A stretch of DNA of 64,000 nt from Chloroflexota bacterium (lineage in GTDB: Bacteria; Chloroflexota; Dehalococcoidia; JACPQK01). Position numbers and translations under genes: made by a program. Within the stretch, counting starts at the first letter, position 1. Every line of letters begins with the position of its first letter. The stretch is taken from contig JACPQM010000047.1 of the NCBI GenBank assembly GCA_016190505.1, positions 1 to 64,000 on the forward strand, in the 5' to 3' direction. The notes under the pieces were generated by a model. That model was not told where the DNA came from. It saw nothing but the letters and a program-made list of their open reading frames with translations, and did no database searches. Shown here piece after piece: positions 1 to 9,481 of this stretch.

Positions 1-120
1 CGGGAGTGCTGCCCACTACCACCCTGAGATGCTTCGTCCCGACAAGCTGCGCACCTGACGGCCACCCTTGAGCGTCGGGACTCAGCATGACATGCTGATT
101 GGCCGCAGCCTGCCCTTGCC

Positions 121-207
121 AGCCGGTTCATTGCTCTACATCGGGTCCCGACGCCTCGGGACCTGTGGAACTCGCAATGACATTGATGGCGAACTTCAAG
201 GACACCA
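121..207. repeat. 87-bp dispersed repeat, copy 1 (second copy at 9393-9479); contains GTCCCGACGCCTCGGGAC palindrome
   Basis: agccggttca..gctctacat.gggtcccgacgcctcgggacctgt..actcgcaatgacattgatggcgaacttcaaggacacca is present at both sites. Confidence 0.85.
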
Positions 208-423
208 TCCTGGGAACTCTTGCCGAAAGAAGGTGGCTTCTTGGCGACGTGAACATACTACACGGAAGGACAATGCCAAGAAGTCCCCCACGCGACAGAG
301 TCCTCTGATGTCGACGCTGCCGTAGCTAAGGAACAAGCTTGGCAATACCAACATTTTGACACCGAAGAGGTCATCCCGACACGTCGGGATGCCGCCCACG
401 GTGCTTGTGAACCCGCCGGCTCT

Positions 424-762
424 CTACAGGAAATCTATGGTGTACGGTGCAAGCTCGCCTTGGCTGGCGCGTGCGGCCAGCGCATCAGCCAGGGCAGAAA
501 AACAGTCGGCCGGCACGCTGAACGGAACAATGAGGACGCCAAAGTGGGGGCGTTGATCGGTGAACCAACGGAGTGTCAGGCGGATGAAGTGGTCACGGTT
601 TCGCGTCACGAGGCATCGCGCTTCACTAGCGGCCCGCTGTAGTTGCTCTTCATCTGAAAAGCCCCGGGCGCCGACCTCGTGGGCGCTAATTGCATCCACA
701 CCCCGGACGCGGAGGAGTTCGGCGATGGTGGGGCTCAGGTCCTCATCGAGGTAGTATTTCAC
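424..762 (-). CDS. DUF5615-type PIN-like toxin
   Basis: [59 protein letters not shown] is typical of DUF5615; GTG start overlaps the upstream antitoxin stop (GTGA). Confidence 0.8.
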   Translation of the reverse strand: MKYYLDEDLSPTIAELLRVRGVDAISAHEVGARGFSDEEQLQRAASEARCLVTRNRDHFIRLTLRWFTDQRPHFGVLIVPFSVPADCFSALADALAARASQGELAPYTIDFL

Positions 763-1178
763 CGCCTGTCGGCAAGCAGGGTCGGATGCTGCTCGGCCAG
801 CCGCTCGGGGGTCCAAGCCTCGTTGACGGCGATTTGTCGCTCGATCTCTTCTGGGTAGGCAGCATAGTATCCAAGGGCAGCGCGCAGTTGGGCTTGGGAC
901 AGCCAGTGATAGGCCCTGCTGAGCCGCTCTGGGTCCTGTTCCATACCCTTGTGTGTGGCGATTATCTCCCAGACATCAAGCCCTGTGCCAGCGACGCGCG
1001 CTTGCCGGCCGGAGGGTCCATCGGCAAAGAGAATGCCCGGACAGCGCCTCACTTTGATGGCCTCGGTCAACATCTCGTTAGTCACCGATGAGAAATCGCG
1101 TCGGGAGGCTTCAGCAATCTCCTCAATTGTTTGTGCGACAGCCTGCGGGACCCTCAAGCTCTTCTGGACTGTCTTCAT
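759..1178 (-). CDS. DUF433-domain antitoxin (VapB-like) partner of the DUF5615 toxin
   Basis: [23 protein letters not shown].. N-terminal DNA-binding part plus C-terminal DUF433 ([35 protein letters not shown]); start may be 1199. Confidence 0.75.
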   Translation of the reverse strand: MKTVQKSLRVPQAVAQTIEEIAEASRRDFSSVTNEMLTEAIKVRRCPGILFADGPSGRQARVAGTGLDVWEIIATHKGMEQDPERLSRAYHWLSQAQLRAALGYYAAYPEEIERQIAVNEAWTPERLAEQHPTLLADRR

Positions 1179-1337
1179 TGTTGCCCCCACCTTTGTCATA
1201 CATATACTACAATGCAATACGACGGACTGGCAAGTACCCTGAATGGCGTGGGGCCCATCCCCGCCCGGGCCCTGTTCCCTCGGGCGTAGCGCGCCACAGG
1301 CCATGGCCAGCGTCTGGGCTGGTATACTAGTCAAGGC

Positions 1338-2483
1338 GTGCCTGGAGGGCTGCATATCGAGATGGTCTCTGTCGCCAGAAAGAACCTGTTCCACGACAAG
1401 ACCAGGCTGGCCATGGGCCTGGGGGGTATTCTGTTCGCCGTGGTGCTCATGGGGTTTGCCGTGGGCATGCTGTTCGGCACCTTCCGGTACGCGGTGGAAC
1501 TGGTGGACCGCAGCACCGCGCAGGTATGGCTGGTCTCCCAGAAGACCAGGGACTTCCTTAGCCCCGCTCCTTTCCCCGATGAGGTGGCCGGCCAGGTGAG
1601 GCAGGTCCCCGGGGTGGCCGGTGCTTCCAAGCTGATCATGGCCTCATACAGCGCCAATGCGACCGGGGGACAGTCTAGTCCGGTCTATCTGGTGGGCTTC
1701 GACCCTGAGGTCGAGTTGGGCTTGCCCTGGGACGTGGCCACGGGCTCGGCGGCGGACCTGCGACGCGACATGACGGTCATCCTCGACAGGTCCGCCCTCC
1801 GGGAGTTCGGGCCGCTTCAGGTCGGCGACAAGATTGAGATGGGCGACCAGGTGGTGGAGGTCGTGGGTTTCTCCAGGAATGCAGCCTGGATGCTGGGCAT
1901 GCCCTACGCCTTCGCCAGCGCCCAGACGGCGCAGGCAGTGTTGCACTCGGAAGGGCAGACCCTCGCCGTATTGGTCCAGGCGGAGCACGGGGCAGACGTG
2001 GCAATGCTGATGGAGAGGCTCTCCGCCGTAGAAGGCGTTGAAGTCCTGACCCAGCAGGATGTGCACGACCGCAGCATGGACGCGTGGCTCACCGGCACCC
2101 CCGTCGGCTACATGAGTGGCGCTATGGTGCTCATTGGATTTCTGGTGGGCCTCACAGTGGTGGGCCTCACGTTGTACACCGCGACGGTCGAGCGAACGCG
2201 GGAGTATGGTGTAATGAAGGCCATCGGAGCCTCGAACTGGGACGTATACCGCGTAGTGCTGGAGCAGGCGGCCATCCTGTCTATGCTCGGCTACGGGATG
2301 GGGGTGCTGGGTGCACTGGGTGTGGGCAGGCTGTATGCTTCGCTCACGGGCATGGGTTTTGCTGTCCCGATACTTGTCCTGGCCGGTATGCTCCTGGCTG
2401 TCCTGACCATGAGTGGGATCGCCGCCCTGTTCGCCATGAGGAAAGTGGCCACCATAGACCTGGCGCTGGTGTTCAAGGCCTAG
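1338..2483 (+). CDS. ABC transporter permease, FtsX/DevC-like
   Basis: MVSVARKNLFHDKTRLAMGLGGILFAVVLMGFAVGM; C-terminal TATVERTREYGVMKAIGASNWDVYRVVLEQA; start may be ATG 1362. Confidence 0.85.
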   Translation: MPGGLHIEMVSVARKNLFHDKTRLAMGLGGILFAVVLMGFAVGMLFGTFRYAVELVDRSTAQVWLVSQKTRDFLSPAPFPDEVAGQVRQVPGVAGASKLIMASYSANATGGQSSPVYLVGFDPEVELGLPWDVATGSAADLRRDMTVILDRSALREFGPLQVGDKIEMGDQVVEVVGFSRNAAWMLGMPYAFASAQTAQAVLHSEGQTLAVLVQAEHGADVAMLMERLSAVEGVEVLTQQDVHDRSMDAWLTGTPVGYMSGAMVLIGFLVGLTVVGLTLYTATVERTREYGVMKAIGASNWDVYRVVLEQAAILSMLGYGMGVLGALGVGRLYASLTGMGFAVPILVLAGMLLAVLTMSGIAALFAMRKVATIDLALVFKA

Positions 2484-2492
2484 GCTGCGATC

Positions 2493-3191
2493 ATGGAAGA
2501 CGTCGTTCTGTGGCTGCGCAACGTGACCAAGGAGTACGGCACGGGCCGGGCCAGGGTGTTGGCCGTGGACGACGTGAGTTTGGAGGTGCGCCAGGGGGAG
2601 ATCGTTCTGGTCATGGGTCCCAGCGGCTCCGGGAAGACCACTCTGCTCTCCATGATGGGATGCATCCTGCGACCCACCGATGGCAACATCTGGCTCCGGG
2701 GCACTGAGGTAAGCGCGCTGCCGGAGGGCGCTTTGGCCCATGTTCGCCGGCGCCACATCGGCTTCGTGTTCCAGTCGTTCAACTTGCTGAGCTCGCTCAG
2801 TGTCTGGGAGAACGTGGCGCTGGCCCTTCAGATCGGCGGGACCAGGGGCGAGGCCGGCGCTCGCCAGGCGAAAGAGCTGCTGGAGGCGGTGGGCCTGGGC
2901 GATAGGCTGGACTCCCTACCTGCCGACCTATCGGGCGGGGAGAAGCAGCGCGTGTCCATCGCCCGCGCTCTGGCCAATAGCCCGTCGCTGCTCATAGGCG
3001 ACGAGCCTACGGCCAATCTGGACTCGGAGAACGGGCGGCGGGTAGCTGACATGTTGACCACCCTGGCCCGGGACCAGGGCCGGTCTGTGGTTATCGCGAC
3101 CCACGATGCCCGCATCATGGACGTCGCGGACCGCGTGCTCTACCTGGTGGATGGAAGGCTGGCTAAGAAGCCTCGTGTCCACCAGGGCTAG
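2493..3191 (+). CDS. ABC transporter ATP-binding protein (MacB/LolD/DevA type)
   Basis: Walker A GPSGSGKTT, signature LSGGEKQRVSIARAL, Walker B LLIGDEPTANLD. Confidence 0.95.
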   Translation: MEDVVLWLRNVTKEYGTGRARVLAVDDVSLEVRQGEIVLVMGPSGSGKTTLLSMMGCILRPTDGNIWLRGTEVSALPEGALAHVRRRHIGFVFQSFNLLSSLSVWENVALALQIGGTRGEAGARQAKELLEAVGLGDRLDSLPADLSGGEKQRVSIARALANSPSLLIGDEPTANLDSENGRRVADMLTTLARDQGRSVVIATHDARIMDVADRVLYLVDGRLAKKPRVHQG

Positions 3192-3206
3192 GGCCGGGCC
3201 AGGGCG

Positions 3207-4424
3207 CTAGCCCTCTTTACTCATCCGGCGGGCCAGGGTGAACAGGAAAAGGGCAAAGCCAAAGACCCCCATCGGTCCCTGAAGCGAAGCGAGGACCTGG
3301 CCCGCAGAGCCTCGGGGGGCCAAGTCGGTGAAGGAAACGCCGGCCATGGTGCGCAGGCTGAACAGGAAGTAGTCCCGATACCCTACTGCCGCCTGGGACC
3401 CCTCGTGGCCCACCCCTTCGGAGAGCCAGTAAAGGGAAGGGAACCCTATCGTGCCCAGAGCCAGGAGCCAGGCCAGCACCTGAAGGGGCTGCTCCGCGTA
3501 TCCAGAGGAGACCTTCCAGAAAGCATGCTCCACCCAGGGTAACAAGGCGCCCCAATCGTGGCGGCGCAAGCGGTCCTGAAACTCCTTGCGCTCCATGTTG
3601 CGCTCTTGGGTGTAGGCCCAGCTTGCATCGGAGTACTGGCCCATGTTTCGGAAGTTGGCCTTGAGGGCCAGATAGGCCCCCTTGGCCTTGCCCCACATCT
3701 TGGCCCGCTCCTCACCCAGGCGCTGTATGCGGTCGCGGCGGATAAGGGTCTGGTGGAGCCAGGCGTCCTCCAGGAAAACGCCGTCCAGCGAGACCACGGG
3801 CCTCAGGTCAACGCCTTCCAGGTGGGCAGACTCGAGGTGGGCGTTCTGGAAGTTGGCCCCTTTGACGTCGGCGCCGTGGAGCTTGGCTCCCACCAGGTTC
3901 GCTTGCCGGAGGTCAGCCCCTTCCAGGATGGCTCTGGAGAGGTCGGCGTCCTTGAGGTCGGCGCCGGACAGGTCGGCCCCCTCCAGGAAGGCGCCCACCA
4001 GCTTGGCCTGAGGCATATGGGCGCCGGCCAGGTTGGCACCTCGGAGGTAGGCGCCGTTCAGGTGGGCCTCCCACAAATCGGCGCCGGACAGGTTGCCCTT
4101 GCCCAGGTCGGCATGCTCCAGGCGGCATGACCCCAGGAAGGCCCCTTCCAGGCGGGCCTCCCAGAGGTCCGCCCCAGCCAGGTTGGCACGCCAAAGCTGG
4201 GTCTCCCTCAGGTTGGCGCCCGAGAGATCGAGACCGCCGGTCCTGCCCGAATACCAGGGTGGCTCTGAGCCGTTCTTGGGCCAGCCCCGCTCCTGGCGCT
4301 TGCGACGCACTGCCTCTGCCCCCAGGTCCAGGCCCCGGAGGTCCTTGCCCGACAGGTCGAGATGCGCCGGGTCGCCGGCACACTCCACCAGCTCAAGGAT
4401 GGCGTCGGCTGAGTAGGCACTCAT
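3207..4424 (-). CDS. Pentapeptide-repeat protein with C-terminal two-TM channel-like domain
   Basis: Tandem A(D/N)Lxx repeats (GADLWEARLEGAFLGSCRLEHADLGKGNLSGADL..) followed by two hydrophobic segments flanking TMAGVSFTDLAPRG. Confidence 0.85.
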   Translation of the reverse strand: MSAYSADAILELVECAGDPAHLDLSGKDLRGLDLGAEAVRRKRQERGWPKNGSEPPWYSGRTGGLDLSGANLRETQLWRANLAGADLWEARLEGAFLGSCRLEHADLGKGNLSGADLWEAHLNGAYLRGANLAGAHMPQAKLVGAFLEGADLSGADLKDADLSRAILEGADLRQANLVGAKLHGADVKGANFQNAHLESAHLEGVDLRPVVSLDGVFLEDAWLHQTLIRRDRIQRLGEERAKMWGKAKGAYLALKANFRNMGQYSDASWAYTQERNMERKEFQDRLRRHDWGALLPWVEHAFWKVSSGYAEQPLQVLAWLLALGTIGFPSLYWLSEGVGHEGSQAAVGYRDYFLFSLRTMAGVSFTDLAPRGSAGQVLASLQGPMGVFGFALFLFTLARRMSKEG

Positions 4425-4485
4425 TGCGCACAGTTTACTCCGAGCGAAGGCGTTGGGGTATCACCCTTTGCGGGCTACGGGCTAC

Positions 4486-4523
4486 AGACTTCTGACTTCG
4501 GGCTGCAGACTTCGGGCTGCAGA
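4486..4523. repeat. Short tandem repeat (gacttcgggctgca, about 2.5 units)
   Basis: gacttctgacttcgggctgcagacttcgggctgcag. Confidence 0.7.
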
Positions 4524-4582
4524 ACTTGGTCGAAGTTGGAAAGTAACCCGGAGCCTGTAGTCTGGAGCCCGGAGCCCGAAGC

Positions 4583-5101
4583 CTACAGATGTGCCCCTTC
4601 GATGGAACGGGTAGTCTCAAGCTGCTCAGGTTCGACATGGGCGCCGGTCAGATTGGCGCCGGAAAGGTCGGCTCCGGTCAGCGTACTGCCCCCCATGTGG
4701 GCGCGGCGTAGATTGGCTCCCCGCAGGTTGGCGTCGGTGAGGTCTGCCCCCTCCAGGTGGGTGCCCACCAGAACTGCGCCCTCCAGGTCTGCCGAGGGCA
4801 TGTAGACGCTATGCAGGTAGGCACCGGCAAGCACGGCCCCGGCCAGGTCGGCGTGGCTGATGTCCGCCCGTGTCAGTTTGGCCTCCCAAAGGCGGGCGCA
4901 CTTCAGATTGATGCCGCGGGTATTCAAGGAGTACCAGGGTGGCGCCGTCCCGCGCAGCTCGCGGTACTCCGCAGCCTTTTCCTCTATGGTGGTGGCGCTG
5001 AGGTCCATGCCGGCCAGGTCTTTGCCCGAGAGGTCCAGCCCCTTTGGCCCACCGTTGGCCTCAATCAGGTACAGGAGATCGTCCGTGGTGTACTGGCTCA
5101 C
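4583..5101 (-). CDS. Pentapeptide-repeat protein
   Basis: ADLEGAVLVGTHLEGADLTDANLRGANLRRAHMGGSTLTGADLSGANLTGAH; N-terminus paralogous to the preceding gene (LDLSGKDLxGxDL..PPWYS). Confidence 0.85.
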   Translation of the reverse strand: MSQYTTDDLLYLIEANGGPKGLDLSGKDLAGMDLSATTIEEKAAEYRELRGTAPPWYSLNTRGINLKCARLWEAKLTRADISHADLAGAVLAGAYLHSVYMPSADLEGAVLVGTHLEGADLTDANLRGANLRRAHMGGSTLTGADLSGANLTGAHVEPEQLETTRSIEGAHL

Positions 5102-5183
5102 GGGGCTAGTTTACGCGAAACCCTCGCTGGCTTGAAGGGGCTGTCCGCGGATTGCCCCATACAGGCGTGGCCGGTGGCACAAC

Positions 5184-5210
5184 GTAGGGCGGACGGCCGT
5201 CCGCCCCTAC
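5184..5210. repeat. Palindromic element, GTAGGGGC family
   Basis: gtagggcggacggccgtccgcccctac. Confidence 0.85.
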
Positions 5211-5231
5211 AGGGGGTGGGCACCCCGCGTT

Positions 5232-8200
5232 TCAGGTGGTAGCCTTCGCTAAAGAGGCCAGCACTTGCTCCAGCGCTTTGGGCCAGGAGGCGCCCAGCTT
5301 CGATGTGTCCAGGCGCACCTGACTGGTGCCTACAGTGACGCCCGAGGGTAGGGTGGGTGGAGTCCCGATTGCATCAGGACGGAACCCACCACTGGGGGCA
5401 GGCAGCCGCTCGCGGGCGCGCATCACGATTTGCCCGTTCTCTGAGGCCACGGAATGGAAACCCGCCCGGGTGGCCAGCGCCTTGACCCGCACCATGTAGA
5501 GCAGGTTGTCCACTGCCTCGGGCAGGGGGCCGAAGCGGTCCTGCCACTCTTTGCGGATGTCCTGTATCTCCTCCGGCGTGAGCGGCCGGGCCAGGCGCTG
5601 GTACAGGAGCAGCCGGCTGGGCAGGTGGGGGACGTAGTCCTCGGGTATGTGCGCGGCGAGCGGCAGGTCCACGGTGGCCGCCGGCGCCGGTGGGGGAGGC
5701 GGAGGCTCGCCCCGCATCCTGGCCCGTAGCTCTTCGACGGCCTGGGCCAGCATTCGGCAGTAGAGGTCAAAGCCCACGGCGGCAATGTTCCCGTGCTGGG
5801 CGGTGCCCAGCAGGTTGCCCGCGCCCCGGATCTCCAGGTCCTTCATGGCGATGCGGAAGCCCGCCCCCAGCTCGGTGGCGTCTCGGATGGTGCCCAGGCG
5901 CTTGCGGGCGGTATCGGTGAGGGGGCGGCTGCGATCGAACAGCAGATAGGCGTAGGCCCGGTTCCGCCCCCGGCCCACCCGGCCCCGGAGCTGATAGAGT
6001 TGGGCCAGCCCCAGCTTATCGGCGGGGTAGATGATGAGCGTGTTGGCGTTGGGCAGGTCCAGCCCCGCCTCGATGATGGTGGTGCACACCAGCACGTCGG
6101 CCTGGCCCGAGGCGAAGTCCAGCATCACCGTCTCCAGATCCTCCTCGGGCATCTGGCCGTGGCCAATGACGATGCGCGCCTCGGGGACCAGCTCCTCTAG
6201 GTGGTGGGCGACCAGGTGGATGTCGTGCACCCGGTTGTGCACGAAGAACACCTGTCCGCCCCGGTCAAGCTCTCGCAGGATGGCCTCCCGCACCAGCTCT
6301 TCCTTGTAGGGCGAGACGTAGGTCTTGATGGGTAGCCGCTCCTCGGGGGGTGTCTCCATGGTACTCATGTCGCGCACCGAGACCAGGGACATGTAAAGCG
6401 TGCGCGGGATGGGCGTGGCGCTCAGGGAGAGCGCGTCAACCTCCTGGCGCATCCGCTTCAGGCGCTCCTTGTGGAGCACGCCGAAGCGGTGCTCCTCGTC
6501 TATGACAACCAGCCCCAGTTTCTTGAAGGCTACATCCTTCTGTAGGAGGCGGTGGGTGCCGATGACGATGTCCACGGTGCCTGCGACCAGCCCGGACAGC
6601 ACCTCGTCCTGCTCCCTTGGGGAGCGGAAGCGGCTGAGCACGTCCACCTTCACCGGGAAGGGGGCCAGGCGCTCCCGGAAGGTCTCGTAGTGTTGCTGGG
6701 CGAGCACGGTGGTGGGCACCAGCACCCCTACCTGGTAGCCGTCCGACACCGCCTTGAAGGCGGCGCGCAGGGCGACCTCCGTCTTGCCGTAGCCCACGTC
6801 GCCGCACACCAGCCGGTCCATGGGCCGGGCCGATTGCATGTCGGCTTTGACCTCCTGGACGGCGCGGAGCTGGTCAGGCGTCTCCACGAAGGGGAAAGAC
6901 GACTCTAGCTCCTGCTGCCAGGCGCTGTCCGGCGAGAAGGCGATGCCCGGGAGCAACTCACGAGTGGCATAGACCTCGAGGAGCTCCCTGGCTACTTTGG
7001 CCGCGGACTCGGCGGCCTTCTCCTTGGCCCGCGCCCACTCGCCACCGCCCAGGCGGCTCAGCGTGGGTCCCGATGCATCGGGACCTACGGCGTAGTAGGG
7101 GCCGATGCGGTCCATCTGGTCAATGGGCACGTAGAGCTTGTCGCCCTGGGCATACTCGACCAGCAGGTACTCCCGCCTGGTCCCGGCCACCTCCATGGTG
7201 GTAGTGCCCGCGAAGCGCCCGATGCCGTGGTCCACGTGGACTACGTAGTCGCCCGGATTAAGCTCGGATAGGGCCAGGTGGCGGGCGGGCTGGCGCCTGG
7301 TCACGACTCGTCGGGACTTGAGCAGGCCGAAAAGCTCGCTATCCGTGACTATGGTCAGTAGGGGCGCCCCGATGGATCGGGGCGCCCCTACGTCTGTCAT
7401 GACGAAGCCACCGGACAGGCCGCCCTGGACCAGCGTGAGCGAGCCAGGCTGCGGCGTCTCGGCGATGGCCTCCCGAGGTGCGGCGAAGATGCCGTGGTCT
7501 TCATCCAGCAGGTCGGACAGGCGGCGGGCCTGGTGGGAGACAATGACCACGGGCTGTTTCTTGCGGGCGCGGTCTGCCGCCTCGGCCAGGGCCACCGGAA
7601 GCTGGCCTCCGTACGAGGGCGGCGACACAAAGCCCAGCGCGTAGCCCTGCGCCTCCTCGCCCGCCCATGGCTCAAGAGCTAGAGATAGAGATGGAGATAA
7701 GGATCGTGACTCCAGGCGGGGCGCTAGCTCGGGCCAGCCCCAGTAGGGCCTGGGGAAGCCTGGCGCCAGCTCGCCCCGGCGGGTTAGCTCATCGCGGAGC
7801 TCCTCGCCTCTACCGGCCACCTCTTCGATTTCCCCCCGCAGGCGGTCGGGGTCAGCCAGCACCAGGAGACCGTCTGGCGCCACGTAGTCCAGGAGGCAGC
7901 CATGCGGGAAAAGAGGAATGAAGAACTCAGCGTCTTGCTCTGAAAATGCATCCGGGGAGGGGTGCACAGTCCCCCTCTCCCTCGAAGGGAGAGGTCTGGG
8001 TGAGGGTGAGGTACGCCTGTGACTGCGTTCAGCCTCCCCCTCACTCTCACTCTCTCCCGCCAGGGGGAGAGAGGGGATGTTCTCCTCGCCTTTGGTGCTT
8101 GTTTCAGGCATGGACGATTCTGGGGATGCTCCCAGGCGTTCCGATTCCTCTGGCGAGAGGACGATTTCCCGGGCGGGGACGATGCTGGCCTGCTTTACGC

Positions 8201-9035
8201 TCGCCGCCGAGCGCTGGGTGGCTGGATCGAACAGGCGCAAGCTCTCGATCTCGTCGCCAAAGAACTCGATGCGCAGGGGGTAGCTGGAGTGCGGCGAGAA
8301 CACGTCCAGGATGCCCCCGCGGCGGCTGAAGGTGCCGGGCACCTCGACGGCATGCTCGGCGCCATACCCCATGCCTACCCAGCGGGCCATCAGGGCATTC
8401 GGCGCCACTTTCATTCCCACCTCGACGGTATGGCACGCCGCCCGGAACGCCTCCGCGGGCATCGTCTTCGCCATCAGCGCATGTGCGCTGGCCACCACCA
8501 GGGGGGATACCGTAGGGGACCCTTCTCTGGGCTGAGAAGGGTCCCCTTGCCCTCCCAAGAAACCTCGCTGCTGCTGGGGATCGCTGTCCCCTTGCATGGG
8601 GGCGGCAAACGTAGGGGCATGGCGCGCCATGCCCCTACGCTCTTGTTCCCAAAGAAGGGTTCCCATGGGTGTCCCGGCGAGCGCGGCCAGGGCGCGCAGA
8701 CGCTGGGAGCGGGTAGCGCTGTCCCAGGGTAAGCGCTCGTAGGGGAGGGCGTCGGGTTCGGGGAAGAGCAGAACGGGGGTATCCGGCGGACACCACGATT
8801 CGAGTTGATCGCGTAGCTCCTTGGCCTCCTCGACGCCGGGCACCAGCACCAGCGTGGGGCGTGCGATGTCCTGGTGCAGGCCAGCGAGCACACAGGGCCA
8901 GGCGACGGGAGGCGCGTGGGTACGACAGGCACCGCGGCCACCGCCTTGTGCCGACGCCCGTCGCCGCAACTCTTGGACGAGCCCGCCATAGGCGGGCAAG
9001 TGCCAGAGCAGGGGTAATAGACCAGCCAGGTTCAT
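5232..9035 (-). CDS. mfd: Transcription-repair coupling factor Mfd
   Basis: GDYVVHVDHGIGRFAG, CGDVGYGKTEVALRAAFKAV, IDEEHRFGVLHKERLK, LSATPIPRTLYMSL, GRVGRGRNRAYAYLL; ORF contains in-frame palindromic repeats. Confidence 0.97.
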   Translation of the reverse strand: MNLAGLLPLLWHLPAYGGLVQELRRRASAQGGGRGACRTHAPPVAWPCVLAGLHQDIARPTLVLVPGVEEAKELRDQLESWCPPDTPVLLFPEPDALPYERLPWDSATRSQRLRALAALAGTPMGTLLWEQERRGMARHAPTFAAPMQGDSDPQQQRGFLGGQGDPSQPREGSPTVSPLVVASAHALMAKTMPAEAFRAACHTVEVGMKVAPNALMARWVGMGYGAEHAVEVPGTFSRRGGILDVFSPHSSYPLRIEFFGDEIESLRLFDPATQRSAASVKQASIVPAREIVLSPEESERLGASPESSMPETSTKGEENIPSLPLAGESESEGEAERSHRRTSPSPRPLPSRERGTVHPSPDAFSEQDAEFFIPLFPHGCLLDYVAPDGLLVLADPDRLRGEIEEVAGRGEELRDELTRRGELAPGFPRPYWGWPELAPRLESRSLSPSLSLALEPWAGEEAQGYALGFVSPPSYGGQLPVALAEAADRARKKQPVVIVSHQARRLSDLLDEDHGIFAAPREAIAETPQPGSLTLVQGGLSGGFVMTDVGAPRSIGAPLLTIVTDSELFGLLKSRRVVTRRQPARHLALSELNPGDYVVHVDHGIGRFAGTTTMEVAGTRREYLLVEYAQGDKLYVPIDQMDRIGPYYAVGPDASGPTLSRLGGGEWARAKEKAAESAAKVARELLEVYATRELLPGIAFSPDSAWQQELESSFPFVETPDQLRAVQEVKADMQSARPMDRLVCGDVGYGKTEVALRAAFKAVSDGYQVGVLVPTTVLAQQHYETFRERLAPFPVKVDVLSRFRSPREQDEVLSGLVAGTVDIVIGTHRLLQKDVAFKKLGLVVIDEEHRFGVLHKERLKRMRQEVDALSLSATPIPRTLYMSLVSVRDMSTMETPPEERLPIKTYVSPYKEELVREAILRELDRGGQVFFVHNRVHDIHLVAHHLEELVPEARIVIGHGQMPEEDLETVMLDFASGQADVLVCTTIIEAGLDLPNANTLIIYPADKLGLAQLYQLRGRVGRGRNRAYAYLLFDRSRPLTDTARKRLGTIRDATELGAGFRIAMKDLEIRGAGNLLGTAQHGNIAAVGFDLYCRMLAQAVEELRARMRGEPPPPPPAPAATVDLPLAAHIPEDYVPHLPSRLLLYQRLARPLTPEEIQDIRKEWQDRFGPLPEAVDNLLYMVRVKALATRAGFHSVASENGQIVMRARERLPAPSGGFRPDAIGTPPTLPSGVTVGTSQVRLDTSKLGASWPKALEQVLASLAKATT
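7067..7084. repeat. 18-bp palindrome GTCCCGATGCATCGGGAC inside mfd
   Basis: Perfect self-complementary 18-mer; encodes GPDASGP in Mfd. Confidence 0.9.
7358..7391. repeat. 34-bp palindromic element (GTAGGGGC family) inside mfd
   Basis: gtaggggcgccccgatggatcggggcgcccctac; same core family as 45840-45873; encodes VGAPRSIGAPL. Confidence 0.9.
7970..8077. repeat. CCCTCTCCC/GGGAGAGGG-type repeat pair inside mfd
   Basis: ccccctctccctcgaagggagaggtctgggtgagggtgag ... ccccctcactctcactctctcccgccagggggagagagggg; encodes SLPLAGESESEGE..SPSPRPLPSRERG. Confidence 0.85.
8511..8548. repeat. Hairpin element (GTAGGGGAC family) inside mfd
   Basis: cgtaggggacccttctctgggctgagaagggtccccttg. Confidence 0.8.
8610..8639. 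repeat. 30-bp perfect palindrome (GTAGGGGC family) inside mfd
   Basis: cgtaggggcatggcgcgccatgcccctacg; encodes RRGMARHAPT. Confidence 0.92.
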
Positions 9036-9130
9036 TTCTTTACCAACACCAAAAGGAGTCCCCACACGTCGGGACCCTGGTGGCTATTGTAGCATGGGGC
9101 ACTCCATGGCTGTGGACCGGAGATTCCTTC

Positions 9131-9218
9131 CCGTCATTGCGAGCGCAGCGAAGCAATCTCAGGCCCTTGGCTCCGTCCGTAGGTTGCTTCGTCGCTCCGC
9201 TCCTCTCAATGAACCGAG
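9131..9218. repeat. MITE-like CCGTCATTGCGAG element (degenerate right end)
   Basis: ccgtcattgcgagcgcagcgaagcaatctc...ggttgcttcgtcgctccgctcctctcaatga. Confidence 0.75.
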
Positions 9219-9286
9219 CCCCCATGTCAATAGGGGAGTCGGACAGGACGACGTATCAGAGTCGTGCCCCTGGCACCGGGCATGCC

Positions 9287-9377
9287 CCGTCATTGCGAGC
9301 GCAGCGAAGTCCCGACACGTCGGGGCCCATGTCACCGTCAGTAGATTGCTTCGTCGTTAGGCTCCTCGCAACGACGG
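9287..9377. repeat. MITE-like element with CCGTCATTGCGAG/CTCGCAACGACGG ends and a nested GTCCCGA..TCGGG palindrome
   Basis: Inverted ends; internal gtcccgacacgtcgggg at 9309-9325. Confidence 0.8.
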
Positions 9378-9392
9378 AATGCGCACGCCGCG

Positions 9393-9479
9393 AGCCGGTT
9401 CATGGCTCTACATTGGGTCCCGACGCCTCGGGACCTGTAAGACTCGCAATGACATTGATGGCGAACTTCAAGGACACCA
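9393..9479. repeat. 87-bp dispersed repeat, copy 2 (see 121-207)
   Basis: Near identical to 121-207. Confidence 0.85.
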
Positions 9480-9481
9480 CA

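Noticed and set aside
1-420. Small overlapping ORFs at the left edge
   Set aside because: Dominated by a dispersed repeat and palindromes; no protein-like signal
1644-2756. 370-aa antisense ORF opposite the ABC permease/ATPase
   Set aside because: Shadow ORF; sense genes are convincing
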